DNA from: an uncultured Microscilla sp.
GTDB taxonomy: Bacteria > Bacteroidota > Bacteroidia > Cytophagales > Microscillaceae
Reading direction: 5' to 3'
Assembly (NCBI RefSeq): GCF_947493425.1
Contig: NZ_CANLRP010000030.1
Location: 1 to 63,716, forward strand
DNA: 63,716 bases
Of this stretch, positions 34,024 through 43,036 are shown in pieces. Both the position numbers and the translations under genes were made by a program. Within the stretch, counting starts at the first letter, position 1, and each line of letters begins with the position of its first letter. The notes below the pieces were generated by a model that did not search any database, had not been told where the DNA came from, and saw only the letters and a list, made by a program, of their open reading frames with translations.

Positions 34024-34405
34024 AAAGGCTTACTTTGGTACATGAGACTGCCGTAATCTTGTAAAAAACGTATAATAACTTGACACCTTTATATATGTAA
34101 TGCTCTAAACTGTGTAAGATTATTTGATTTTGACGAGTTGCTTTGTGCAACCGTTGCAGGTAAACTACTTTCTATTATACTAGGATTAAAGTGATTTTAG
34201 GATTTACAGGATTAGCTGAAGCAGAGCTTAGCACAGCAAAGCTGTAGCTTCGGTTGATTAATGTTGGTATTCAGACAATTAGTCAAAATCGATCCTCAAA
34301 ACCATTTTTGTTTAAGTATAACTGTCAGGTTTAGTGTATAAAACGAACTATAGATAAAAAATAACCAAACGCCAACGGCTATACTATTACAAAGATGACC
34401 TCAGG
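34024..34405. other. Non-coding gap after murI
   Basis: About 380 bp. At 34214-34255 a short element (GAAGCAGAGCTTAGCACAGC...GCTGTAGCTTC) can form a hairpin; a weaker relative occurs near 52490-52525. No gene is visible. Confidence 0.45.
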
Positions 34406-34508
34406 GCTTGTTTAAACTTCATCTAATAGATGCTTTACGTGATTTTTGCACTCATCTGAGCACAAAACTCATCGAAAATCACGCTAAACACGAATGCTTT
34501 AAACAAGC
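34406..34508. repeat. 103-bp interrupted inverted repeat upstream of the LRR gene
   Basis: Outer arms GCTTGTTTAAA (34406-34416) / TTTAAACAAGC (34498-34508), perfect 11 bp, and inner arms CGTGATTTT (34438-34446) / AAAATCACG (34475-34483), perfect 9 bp. It looks like a small non-autonomous element or an RNA long hairpin in the leader of the following gene. Confidence 0.75.
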
Positions 34509-34533
34509 TCTCAAATACAAATTTACGGTAGTT

Positions 34534-35925
34534 ATGAGAAAACGAATATTCAACTTAAGTTATAAAACCCTTCTTGTCGTACTGCTATCAGCTTTTTTTG
34601 CGCATTCAACCAAGGCCCAAAAAATTTATAAAATGGCTGAGCCCAACGCCTACAAAATATATAGGTCGCTGGAACAAGCCCTGCAGGAACCTAATAAAGT
34701 AAAACACCTTGACTTGAGCGAACAACAGCTCTTGGCAGTGCCTGGTGACATCCAAAAGTTTAAAAACCTGGTAATACTGGACTTGTTCAATACCAAAATC
34801 ACCCATTTGCCTCAGACCATTACTGCTTTGACCAACCTGGAAGAGCTGAACCTGAGCCAAAACCCTGACTTGAACTTAGCCGAAGTTTTTGGGCAATTGA
34901 CTAAGTTACCTTATTTGCGTAAGCTACACCTGGCCTATAGCAAACTTACCAAACTACCACCTGAAATAGGGCTTTTGTCACAGCTTGAGGTGCTTAACTT
35001 ATACAAAAACAACTTGCGTACGTTGCCTGTCACGGTGAGTAAACTTACCAAACTCAAAGAGATTTATTTACAGTCTAACCAGTTGGGTCAAATTCCAGCT
35101 TGTATTACTACGCTTGCCAACTTACAAGTATTAGATTTATACCACAATCATGTGCAGTTTGTACCAGCCAACATTGGCAAATTAGGGAATTTGCGCATAT
35201 TGAATTTGCATCAAAATGCTTTGCATAAGTTTGACAAAAACGCCTGGCAGCTACAAAACCTCGAGGAACTTTACCTGGGTTCTAACCCCCATCTCGACTA
35301 CGAAGAAGTGTTGGCAGTATTGGCAAAGCTACCCCACCTACGTGTGCTTAACCTTACCAACAATAATATAAAAGAGCTACCAATGGAGGTAGGAATGATG
35401 CTTAACTTACAGGAACTTTACCTGCAAAACAATTACTTGAGTAAATTACCCGAAGAGTTAAGTTTGTTAAAAAACTTACATGTACTATCGTTGGCTAAAA
35501 ACCGTTTTACTCAGCTACCCAAACGGTTTGTCAAACTTACCAACCTGAAAGTATTAAGCCTAAGCCAAAACCCGCAACTTGATTATGCACAAGTGTTTGA
35601 CGTATTGGGTAACCTGGAGGGCTTGCAGAAACTTGACTTGTCTGGCAATAACTTACAAAAGCTTTCGGGGCAGATTGTGTTTTTACAAGGGTTAAGAGAT
35701 TTAGACTTGCGCAACAATCATTTGAAATCGCTTAGCCCCAAGATAGCCTTGCTCACCAACTTGCGTAAACTGGATTTGTACCAAAATCAACTATCAAGTT
35801 TGCCCAAACGTATTCATTCGTTGAACAACCTGATAGAACTATACCTGGGCAAAAACAGATTGCCCAAAACTGAGCAACTCAAAATTAAGGCTTGGTTTCC
35901 AAATGCCTTGGTAAGCTTTCATTAA
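34534..35925 (+). CDS. Secreted leucine-rich-repeat protein
   Basis: A 463-residue protein exported by a signal peptide (MRKRIFNLSYKTLLVVLL, cleavage after HSTKAQ), followed by about 16 LRR units of 23 residues with LPxxIxxLxxLxxLxLxxN character (e.g. LTKLKEIYLQSNQLGQIPAC). Every few units a longer NPxLDYxxVFxxLxxL unit occurs, giving a superstructure. The C-terminal cap (LPKTEQLKIKAWFPNALVSF) resembles that of the LRR protein at 17260. The role is presumably extracellular or periplasmic protein binding. I placed the start at ATG 34534; the open frame upstream runs through the 103-bp inverted repeat. Confidence 0.87.
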   Translation: MRKRIFNLSYKTLLVVLLSAFFAHSTKAQKIYKMAEPNAYKIYRSLEQALQEPNKVKHLDLSEQQLLAVPGDIQKFKNLVILDLFNTKITHLPQTITALTNLEELNLSQNPDLNLAEVFGQLTKLPYLRKLHLAYSKLTKLPPEIGLLSQLEVLNLYKNNLRTLPVTVSKLTKLKEIYLQSNQLGQIPACITTLANLQVLDLYHNHVQFVPANIGKLGNLRILNLHQNALHKFDKNAWQLQNLEELYLGSNPHLDYEEVLAVLAKLPHLRVLNLTNNNIKELPMEVGMMLNLQELYLQNNYLSKLPEELSLLKNLHVLSLAKNRFTQLPKRFVKLTNLKVLSLSQNPQLDYAQVFDVLGNLEGLQKLDLSGNNLQKLSGQIVFLQGLRDLDLRNNHLKSLSPKIALLTNLRKLDLYQNQLSSLPKRIHSLNNLIELYLGKNRLPKTEQLKIKAWFPNALVSFH

Positions 35926-35945
35926 ACCTAATTTCGCTCTTTTGA

Positions 35946-35991
35946 CAAAGGCTTTGTTCTATCTGTGGGATAGGGCAAAGCCTTTGGTGTT
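35946..35991 (+). terminator. Terminator of the secreted LRR gene
   Basis: Perfect 11-bp stem CAAAGGCTTTG / CAAAGCCTTTG with a second stem CTATC/GATAG inside the loop, followed by a T-rich tail (GTGTTTTT). Confidence 0.85.
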
Positions 35992-36082
35992 TTTAATGCC
36001 TGCCTACATCAATTTTATTTTGGTGTACTCTCCCAAAACACTATCTTGTAACACTGTTCGCCTTACCTAAAATTATAATCTT

Positions 36083-37612
36083 ATGAAAAGAGTATTTGCC
36101 TGGTTGGTATTCGTTTTTGTTAGTCACTGTACCTCGGCCCAAGGTGTAGATAATAATGAACTTTTGCAGCGGATCGACAAAAACATTCGGGAAAACATGC
36201 AAAGATGGCAAATTCCTGGGCTTGCTATAGCCATTGTCAAAGACGGAAAAACAGTTTTTATGAAAGGTTATGGGGTAACCAAGGTGGGAGGCAAGCAAAA
36301 AGTAGATAAGCATACCTTGTTTATGATCGGGTCTAACACTAAAGCTTTTACTGGTGCGGCTATAGCCTTGTTACATGCCCGTCGTAAGCTCAACCTAAAC
36401 GATCGGGTGCAAAAGTGGTTGCCAGGGTTTAGGCTCAAAGACCCACTGGCTGCCAAAGAAGCCAATATTACCGACTTATTATCACATAGGTTGGGGTTCA
36501 AAACATTTCAAGGAGACTTTGTCTATTGGGGCTCTCAACTTTCGCGGGCAGAGGTAGTGCAAAAAATGGGATTGATTGACGCGCCTTATAGTTTACGTAC
36601 CCGCTGGGGATATTGCAATGCGGCTTTTGTGGCAGCCGGAGAGCTTACCGCCAAGGTAACAGGGCAAAGCTGGGAAAAATACATACGGTCGCAGATACTG
36701 AAGCCCTTGGGGATGAATGAAACATTGATGTTGTCAGAAGAGTTTGCCAAAGCCTCTAACATTGCTCAGCCTCATTCGTTGGTAGCAGGTAAACTGACCA
36801 GTGTACCCATCATCAACATTGATAATCTTGCCCCGGCAGGTAGTATGGCATCTAATGTCCAAGACATGGCCACTTGGCTCAATGCCCAGGTATATGATGG
36901 CAAACTTAACGGTAAACAACTTATTCCGGGGCGGGTATTTCGCATTACGCGTATCCCTCAGTCTATTTTAGGCACCAACCAACGGCACCAAAAAGCGACT
37001 CATTTTTACTTGTATGGTTTAGGGCTGAGCATCAACGATCGCAAGGGTAAATTAGTTTATTCGCACACAGGAGGCGTCAATGGCTTTTTATCGTCAGTGG
37101 TGTTTGTGCCAGAAGATAAGTTGGGCATAGTGGTGTTGACAAACAGTGACCAAAACAATTTTTTCGAACATTTGACCGATAAGTTGAGAGATTTGTTTTT
37201 GAAAGTGCCCGTAAAAAACAATGATGCTCAATTATACCAAAAATTTGTAGCAAAAAAACAGGCAGAACAAAAGTTAATTGATTCTTTAAAAAAGGTGGTG
37301 GCTCAAAAGAATGTGCCTACCATCGCATTAAAAAAGTTTGTAGGAAAGTACCATAATGAAGTTTATGGAGAGGTTGAGGTAAAAAAGCATAGAGGAAAAC
37401 TGACCTTGCATTTTGCTCACCATCCCCAATTGAGAGGCCAACTTGAGTACCTAAAAGATAACCATTTTTTGTGTACTTATTCTGACTATATGCTAGGGGT
37501 AAAGGCATTCCCTTTTGAGGTAAGTAATGGCAAAGTAAAAAGCTTTGTATTGAGTGTAAACGGTTTTGTGGAGTATACCACCTATAAATTTTTGAAAAAA
37601 ACACATCGATAA
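36083..37612 (+). CDS. Serine hydrolase, class C beta-lactamase fold, with DUF3471-like tail
   Basis: A 509-residue exported protein: signal peptide MKRVFAWLVFVFVSHCTSAQ, then a beta-lactamase/penicillin-binding-protein-like hydrolase domain. The nucleophile motif is S84-N-T-K87 (MIGSNTKAFT), the YxN motif is YCN in RWGYCNAAF, and the KTG-like motif is HTGG in VYSHTGGVNGF. The C-terminal about 110 residues (ALKKFVGKYHNEVYGEVEV) match the DUF3471 beta domain that follows such hydrolases in Bacteroidota. Members act as esterases, D-amino peptidases or beta-lactamases; the substrate cannot be told from sequence. Confidence 0.88.
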   Translation: MKRVFAWLVFVFVSHCTSAQGVDNNELLQRIDKNIRENMQRWQIPGLAIAIVKDGKTVFMKGYGVTKVGGKQKVDKHTLFMIGSNTKAFTGAAIALLHARRKLNLNDRVQKWLPGFRLKDPLAAKEANITDLLSHRLGFKTFQGDFVYWGSQLSRAEVVQKMGLIDAPYSLRTRWGYCNAAFVAAGELTAKVTGQSWEKYIRSQILKPLGMNETLMLSEEFAKASNIAQPHSLVAGKLTSVPIINIDNLAPAGSMASNVQDMATWLNAQVYDGKLNGKQLIPGRVFRITRIPQSILGTNQRHQKATHFYLYGLGLSINDRKGKLVYSHTGGVNGFLSSVVFVPEDKLGIVVLTNSDQNNFFEHLTDKLRDLFLKVPVKNNDAQLYQKFVAKKQAEQKLIDSLKKVVAQKNVPTIALKKFVGKYHNEVYGEVEVKKHRGKLTLHFAHHPQLRGQLEYLKDNHFLCTYSDYMLGVKAFPFEVSNGKVKSFVLSVNGFVEYTTYKFLKKTHR

Positions 37613-37759
37613 ACTTGACTTTACTTTGGATAAATGCTGAAAAAATCCGCAAAAATGAGTATATTAAAACAACCCTTAAACCTGCAGTGCAATTTCTAAA
37701 CAAAATCAATCAAAAATTTATTGGTATTTAAACACCAAGCCACATAAGTCTGTAAAACT

Positions 37760-38674
37760 ATGAAAACTGTGATTGTTACCGGAGCCAATTCGGGTTTGGG
37801 GTTGTATACTTCCAAACATTTGCTGTTGCAAGACTACGCAGTAGTGTTGGCTTGTCGTAACCTGAAAAAAGCAACAAAAGCCCAGAAGTGGTTGCATAGA
37901 AAAACCGGGAAAAAACATACACAAATCGCTCATCTCGACCTGGCTTCATTCAATCATATTCGTAAGTTTTGCCTGAATACGCCTCTTAATAATATTTATG
38001 GGGTAGTATGCAACGCAGGCATTGCTTATGCACACCCTACCCGATTTACTCAAGATGGCATAGAAGAAACCTTTGGGGTAAATCATCTGGGGCATTTTCT
38101 ATTGGTAAATTTATTGCTTGGCAAAGCCCAAAACCTGCAGCGCATTGCCGTGGTATCGTCCGATGCCCACAACCCTGACATACAAGGGCATCATCCACCG
38201 CCTTATTATCAACGAGAATTAGAGCTTGCCTACCCCGACGATTCGCGGGTGAAAAACTGGGAAAAAGAAGGTGCGTTGCGTTACGCCAATTCCAAACTTT
38301 GTAATGTGTTATTTGTGTATCACTTGGCAGAAGAACTCAAAAAAACCCATCGTAAACATATTTTGGTCAATGCTTTTAACCCTGGGTTTATACCAGGTAC
38401 TGGGTTGGGCAAAAACTCTTCGCCTGTGAGTAAGTTTTTGTGGTTCAATGTGTTGCCCTTGTTTAGTCGATTCTCTAAAGCCATTCGCACTGCCAATGAG
38501 TCGGGCAAGGCGCTTACTTCGCTTATTAGTGAAGCAAAGGCAAGCGGTAAATACTACGATGGGTTCAAGGAAAAGGCTTCGTCGAAGCAGAGCTACGATA
38601 AAAAACAAGCCCAAAAACTGTGGTGGCGCAGCGAAGAGCTTGCCCATTTGAAGATCAATGAAAAAATTGAATAA
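37760..38674 (+). CDS. SDR family oxidoreductase, protochlorophyllide-reductase-like subgroup
   Basis: A 304-residue SDR. The cofactor motif is TGANSGLGLYTSKHLL, the structural motif is VCNAGIAYAHP, NHLGHFLLVNLLL follows, the catalytic Ser lies in IAVVSSDAHN and the Tyr/Lys pair is YANSKLCN. This retinol dehydrogenase/protochlorophyllide-reductase-like group uses NADP(H) on hydrophobic carbonyls. A short gap of 24 bp leads to the VOC protein gene, so the two are probably co-transcribed. Confidence 0.85.
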   Translation: MKTVIVTGANSGLGLYTSKHLLLQDYAVVLACRNLKKATKAQKWLHRKTGKKHTQIAHLDLASFNHIRKFCLNTPLNNIYGVVCNAGIAYAHPTRFTQDGIEETFGVNHLGHFLLVNLLLGKAQNLQRIAVVSSDAHNPDIQGHHPPPYYQRELELAYPDDSRVKNWEKEGALRYANSKLCNVLFVYHLAEELKKTHRKHILVNAFNPGFIPGTGLGKNSSPVSKFLWFNVLPLFSRFSKAIRTANESGKALTSLISEAKASGKYYDGFKEKASSKQSYDKKQAQKLWWRSEELAHLKINEKIE

Positions 38675-38698
38675 TTTAACTCCTCACTGAACAACCTC

Positions 38699-39127
38699 AT
38701 GTCAACACAAAAAAAGAAAGTAACGGGTATAGGAGGCATATTTTTTAAATGCCAAAACCCCGACCAGATGAAAACCTGGTACCATCAACACCTGGGCTTG
38801 CGTACCGATCAATACGGCGCTTTGTTTGAATTTAGGCAGGCAGACGCTCCCGAAAAACCTGGGTATTTGCAATGGAGCCCATTCTCGCAGGATACTACCT
38901 ATTTTGCCCCTTCCAAAAAAGAGTTTATGGTAAACTATAGGGTAGAAAACCTGGAAGAACTGGTAGAAGAACTCAAGGCACAAGGAGTCACTGTTTTGGA
39001 TGAAATAGAGACCTTTGATTACGGTAAGTTTGTGCACATATTGGATCCTGAAAACAATAAAATTGAGCTTTGGGAACCAGTAGATGAGGTGTTTACCAAA
39101 AGCCACGGAGATAAGACTACCAAGTAA
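38699..39127 (+). CDS. VOC (glyoxalase) family protein
   Basis: A 142-residue vicinal-oxygen-chelate-fold protein: GIGGIFFKCQNPDQMKTWYH, HLGLRTDQYGALFEF and the C-terminal metal-ligand-containing KFVHILDPENNKIELWEP (Glu). This group includes glyoxalase I, dioxygenases and antibiotic-resistance proteins; the specific activity is unknown. It is the last gene of a two-gene unit with the SDR and ends at a strong convergent terminator. Confidence 0.85.
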   Translation: MSTQKKKVTGIGGIFFKCQNPDQMKTWYHQHLGLRTDQYGALFEFRQADAPEKPGYLQWSPFSQDTTYFAPSKKEFMVNYRVENLEELVEELKAQGVTVLDEIETFDYGKFVHILDPENNKIELWEPVDEVFTKSHGDKTTK

Positions 39128-39146
39128 AATATTAGCTGGGCTAAAT

Positions 39147-39186
39147 CACAAAACGGGGATATTCACCATTATATCCCCGTTTTGTG
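39147..39186. terminator. Bidirectional terminator, 16-bp perfect stem
   Basis: CACAAAACGGGGATAT / ATATCCCCGTTTTGTG with an 8-base loop between the convergent VOC gene and the last gene of the GldM-like array. Confidence 0.9.
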
Positions 39187-39190
39187 TGGG

Positions 39191-40225
39191 TTATTTCATG
39201 CGTGGAATCACCACATACTCTTGTTTTACCCTAAAGGTAGTATCTCTTCCTTTGTGAAAAAAAGAAATTGTACCTTCCCAATATTTACGCCCCAATGGGT
39301 AGGTGGTCTTAAAGCGCACTTTGCCTATGCCATTTTCTACTTTAATGGGTTCGCCGTTTACTGTCATTTTTGCGTTTGCTTTGCTGGGTACAGCAGCTAT
39401 CACCATATTGGCACGGTAGGTATCGCCCGACCATAAAATATTGCTTTCTGCGCTCACTCCAGTATATATCCTGTCAAATCTAATATCCTCGGTAGCAGGC
39501 TGTTGGACATGTAATTGGGTGAGTATATTTTGTTGATCGTTCAACACTTGGTGTTGCAGTTGAGTAAGCTTTGCCAAGGCTACTACCACAGGCTTTTGCC
39601 AAAAATTATCATATACAAAGTTGCCTTTGGGTGCTTCGGGGTTTTTGGTAAGCAAAGGAAATGGCTTTTTGAACAAATCTTTGTACTCATTGTTTAGCCA
39701 ATGACTATAAGCATTGAGCTTTTCTTCAAGCGTATAGGCTGCTCCTTTGGGGCTACCCAACATGCCTACCATTAGCTTACTTACCCTAAGCTTGGCTTGG
39801 GGGCGTTTTACTGTATATGTTTTTTCATCCAGCCCACCCCCTGCTCTTTTTATCAACAGTTCTTTGCTTTTGGTGAGCTCGCTTATAATCTCTGTCGACT
39901 TTTTCTTGAGTACCTCTGCCCGTTTAATCAATTCCAGGCCTTTGAGAGCATTGCCCCCCTTCTTTACATCTCTTTTGAGCGATTGAAGTGATTGATCGCT
40001 TTCCCGCTTGTAATTGACCAGCGAATGCTCTAAAGTACTGTTGATAAGCACAAATTTTTGTATCAAAGGTTCGGGGACTCGGTAGTGGATATAATACCAA
40101 GCACCGAGCGATAAAATGAGCGCCAGGGTAACCACCGAAAACCGAATGATTCGTTTGCGCCTTGGAGCCTTCAAGTTGTTTTTTAGGGCTTCTTTTTGAG
40201 TGGGTTCGTTTTCTTCTGTGTTCAT
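39191..40225 (-). CDS. GldM-like inner-membrane protein 5 (truncated GldM homologue)
   Basis: A 344-residue protein with a basic cytoplasmic start (APRRKRIIRF), one membrane helix (about 27-48), and a periplasmic part that follows the GldM layout: long helices (FVLINSTLEHSLVNYKRESD; YSHWLNNEYKDLF), the segment FWQKPVVVALAKLTQLQHQV, and a beta domain with LWSGDTYRANMVIAA, MTVNGEPIKV and GRKYWEGTISFFHKG...YVVIP. GldM anchors the proton-driven gliding/T9SS motor and spans the periplasm with four domains; this protein stops after the second, at about 340 rather than about 510 residues. It is the best-conserved member of the array and is 140 bp from the previous gene. Confidence 0.72.
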   Translation of the reverse strand: MNTEENEPTQKEALKNNLKAPRRKRIIRFSVVTLALILSLGAWYYIHYRVPEPLIQKFVLINSTLEHSLVNYKRESDQSLQSLKRDVKKGGNALKGLELIKRAEVLKKKSTEIISELTKSKELLIKRAGGGLDEKTYTVKRPQAKLRVSKLMVGMLGSPKGAAYTLEEKLNAYSHWLNNEYKDLFKKPFPLLTKNPEAPKGNFVYDNFWQKPVVVALAKLTQLQHQVLNDQQNILTQLHVQQPATEDIRFDRIYTGVSAESNILWSGDTYRANMVIAAVPSKANAKMTVNGEPIKVENGIGKVRFKTTYPLGRKYWEGTISFFHKGRDTTFRVKQEYVVIPRMK

Positions 40226-40365
40226 GGGTTAATAGTAAAAACTTGAAAAATCGTCCATTACCTACGATAGGTAATTTTACCTTGCTAATAAAACTTGCCA
40301 GGCTTTTGGGTTAGGTATATTTACTTTGCTGTATTCGTTGCCTAAAATTTTTGACATGAAAAAAA

Positions 40366-41250
40366 TCAGTTATTTATTCTTGTTTGGAGTGCTTTTTTGC
40401 TTTGTTTATTACCTTTTGGCAATACCTCATAATACACTTTTTGCACTATAGTAGTGTCTTTTCCTCGAGACATAAACCGAAATCTTGCCTCCCAATATTG
40501 TTTGCCTATGCCTTGGGTTTTAAAAATCACTTCACTTTTTCCAGCATTTACAGGTAAAGGGGTTTTATAAATACTGAACTTGGGGATTAAACGGAATACC
40601 CCCCCTGATAATATCATATCAGCTTGATAACTATCACCTACTTGTATTTGATGCAGTTTGGGGATAATATCCAGACCTAAGCGAAAGTGCCCACAAATAC
40701 TGGTAAGACTCCAGTTCGCTAGTTTCTTCAATATCATTGCTTGCAAATGCTGTATGTACAGTTGTTGCTCGGTAATAAGTGCCTTGGCAGCAATGGTGGT
40801 AGGCTTGCCTCCACCAAAATATTTTACCGATATATGCTTTGGGTCTATTGGGGCAAGGTCAAGGTGTCCATACTCATTGTTTAGCCAATCCTTGTATTTT
40901 TTCATCGCCTTTTTCAAGGCACCAAACCCTTGTTTACCATTGTGCCACTGATTGCTTATGCGCTCAAATAAGCCATTGATTTTCGTAGTTTTTTTGATGA
41001 GCAATTGCGCACGTTTTATTCTTTCGCGTCCTTCTCTCAAATTACCATTTTTGTGTACATCCTCCTTTAAGTCCTCCATGTCTTCCACTGCCTTCTTGTG
41101 CCCTTGCTGCCAGCTTATGTCCATAGCCGTTTGCAGCTCACTAAGTTGGGCATCATACGTAGGCGTGCCCCAAAGTATTTGCCCCAAGCACCCCAAGACA
41201 ATGAGCAGGACAAATATTTCATAAATGCGAGTAATGGTGTGCTTCATCAT
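40366..41250 (-). CDS. GldM-like inner-membrane protein 4
   Basis: About 294 residues, one N-terminal membrane helix (ITRIYEIFVLLIVLGCLGQI), helical periplasmic part (MKKYKDWLNNEYGHLDL), and the shared beta end: HQIQVGDSYQADMILSGG, GKQYWEARFRFMSRGKDTT and QKVYYEVLPKG. Its basic tail (KQSKKALQTRINN) is unique. ATG 41250 is preferred over the TTG at 41253; it follows the stop of the preceding gene by 4 bp. It is a diverged paralogue of the 39191-40225 gene, closer to the three genes upstream of it. Confidence 0.65.
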   Translation of the reverse strand: MMKHTITRIYEIFVLLIVLGCLGQILWGTPTYDAQLSELQTAMDISWQQGHKKAVEDMEDLKEDVHKNGNLREGRERIKRAQLLIKKTTKINGLFERISNQWHNGKQGFGALKKAMKKYKDWLNNEYGHLDLAPIDPKHISVKYFGGGKPTTIAAKALITEQQLYIQHLQAMILKKLANWSLTSICGHFRLGLDIIPKLHQIQVGDSYQADMILSGGVFRLIPKFSIYKTPLPVNAGKSEVIFKTQGIGKQYWEARFRFMSRGKDTTIVQKVYYEVLPKGNKQSKKALQTRINN

Positions 41251-41254
41251 CAAG

Positions 41255-42136
41255 TTATTTTACCTCATAATACACTTTTTGTACTATGGTAGTATCTTTT
41301 TTTCCATCTACTGTATAATACCTAAACTTAGCCTCCCAATATTGTTTGCCTTGTTGGGGCACTTCAAAACGTACAGCGCCGTCCCTTGTAATTTTGTTGT
41401 TATAATACATTCGGGTGGTTAATGAGCCATAACGCCGTATTTTGACCAAAAACATGTCAGCGGTGTATGTATCGCCCACCCTTACCCAACTGGTGGGGGC
41501 TGTCACAGTAACTGGTGAAGGCGCAAGATTAAAAGGAAAAGCCTCGCTAATGTCGACATTTGGGTAAAATGCCCCCAAGAAGTACAATACTTGGCTTTGG
41601 TAATGAAGCAATGACAAACGTTGTTGGGCAAGCCAAGCCTTGAGCGAAGCGGAAGTAGTTGTATCAAAAAAATGAGTAACCCATTGCCCCAAAGTAGGGG
41701 TCTTGAGTGGGAAATCGAACGGCAAAGTAAAGTGAGGTTTGTCCAGGTCTTCGTATTCTTTATTCAACCATTTTACATGGGCATTCATTACTTGATACAC
41801 TTGTTGCTTTATTATTTGAGGTTGGTGGTTGTTTTTTTCTATCTGGTAAAGCGCCTGCATCACTTTTTGGGTAGTGCTTTGCACTAGTTTTGCCCGTTTT
41901 ACCCTAGATAATCCATCACGTCCATTACTGAATTTAGCCACCTCTGCCTTTAAGTTTTTAATTGCTGTGATGAGGTACGCTTTGGAGTCTTTTATATCTT
42001 CGTTCAGGGTTGTTTGTAAGCTGTTAAATGTTGTTTGGTAGGCAAATGGTGGCGTAAAAGCCATTAGCCCCACACAAATCACCACTAAGCATATAGCAAG
42101 TACTTCATATATACGATAAATTGTGTTCCAGTTCAT
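41255..42136 (-). CDS. GldM-like inner-membrane protein 3
   Basis: A 293-residue paralogue with membrane helix IYRIYEVLAICLVVICVGLM, a long helical periplasmic stretch (QVMNAHVKWLNKEYEDLDKP), and the array's beta signature VRVGDTYTADMFLVKI ... GKQYWEAKFRYYTVDG, KDTTIVQKVYYEVK. Its stop is 4 bp from the next gene start, and it lies 72 bp after the preceding gene, so all five genes probably form one operon. Confidence 0.65.
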   Translation of the reverse strand: MNWNTIYRIYEVLAICLVVICVGLMAFTPPFAYQTTFNSLQTTLNEDIKDSKAYLITAIKNLKAEVAKFSNGRDGLSRVKRAKLVQSTTQKVMQALYQIEKNNHQPQIIKQQVYQVMNAHVKWLNKEYEDLDKPHFTLPFDFPLKTPTLGQWVTHFFDTTTSASLKAWLAQQRLSLLHYQSQVLYFLGAFYPNVDISEAFPFNLAPSPVTVTAPTSWVRVGDTYTADMFLVKIRRYGSLTTRMYYNNKITRDGAVRFEVPQQGKQYWEAKFRYYTVDGKKDTTIVQKVYYEVK

Positions 42137-42208
42137 TTGCCTAAAACTTACGTGAAAAAAAAGGGGGCTGTTTTATACCTGATAATTTAGCCTCAATAGA
42201 ACATTTTA

Positions 42209-43036
42209 TTACTTGCCTTTTGGCAATACCTCATAATAAATTTTGCGTACTACAGTAGTATCATTTCCATTGTATGCATAATACCTAAACTTAGCCTCCC
42301 AATGTTGTTTGCCTCTGTTTTTGGGGGTAAAACTCACTACCCCTTTGCGGTATTGTAGGTGAGGGGAGGACGATAGCCTAATACTTTCGCCATCAATGGG
42401 CTGTCCATAATACAAACTTGCCGTGTACTTGTCGCCTACTTGTACCAGTTGGCTTTTGGGAGTTATATATACACGTTGGCACCCAAAACAACACTTGATC
42501 TCATGTGAGTATACAATCAGTAAAGCACGCAAAACCATTTTTTGCACCTGTTGTAGTTGTAATTGTTTCCTGGTGACCAATGCCTTGACAACAGCAGGGG
42601 TGACACCGCCCACCTCAGGGTATTTTGTCAATGAGTCAAGCAGTGGCAATTGAAGATTCTTAAATGTGCGTTGAAGCCACCGGTGATATTTGCTCACCGT
42701 TTGCTCCAAGGAGCTAAGCGCTTGCTGATTGTTTTGCCCGTGAGTCTTTATATACTCAAGGGCATCGTTTACTTGCTTGGTTTTGTGTACTAGTTGTTGC
42801 CCTTTTCTTACACTTTCCCAGTTTTGGGCTGTATTGTTTCTTATTATCACCGATTGTTTAAAATCATTGATCAACTCAAACGCTTGTTTTTGGCTTTGTT
42901 GCCAGTTGGTGTTCATTGCCATTTGCAGTTCACTAAGTTGAGCATCATACGTAGGTGCGCCCCAAAGTATTTGCCCCAAGCCTGCCAAGACAATGAGCAG
43001 GACAACTATTTCATAAATGCGAGTAATTATGTGCAT
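42209..43036 (-). CDS. GldM-like inner-membrane protein 2
   Basis: A 275-residue paralogue: membrane helix ITRIYEIVVLLIVLAGLGQI, nearly identical in sequence to that of protein 4, then SKYHRWLQRTFKNLQLPLL, VQVGDKYTASLYYG and GKQHWEAKFRYYAYNGNDTT with KIYYEVLPKGK. The real start is ATG 43036, which shares one base with the stop codon of the preceding gene (TAATG), so translation is coupled. A short Cys pair (IKCCFGCQ) is present in the periplasmic part. Confidence 0.65.
   Translation of the reverse strand: MHIITRIYEIVVLLIVLAGLGQILWGAPTYDAQLSELQMAMNTNWQQSQKQAFELINDFKQSVIIRNNTAQNWESVRKGQQLVHKTKQVNDALEYIKTHGQNNQQALSSLEQTVSKYHRWLQRTFKNLQLPLLDSLTKYPEVGGVTPAVVKALVTRKQLQLQQVQKMVLRALLIVYSHEIKCCFGCQRVYITPKSQLVQVGDKYTASLYYGQPIDGESIRLSSSPHLQYRKGVVSFTPKNRGKQHWEAKFRYYAYNGNDTTVVRKIYYEVLPKGK

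Noticed and set aside
34408..34533. N-terminal extension of the secreted LRR protein
   Set aside because: The extension begins at a TTG, runs through an inverted repeat, and would bury a normal signal peptide that starts at ATG 34534.
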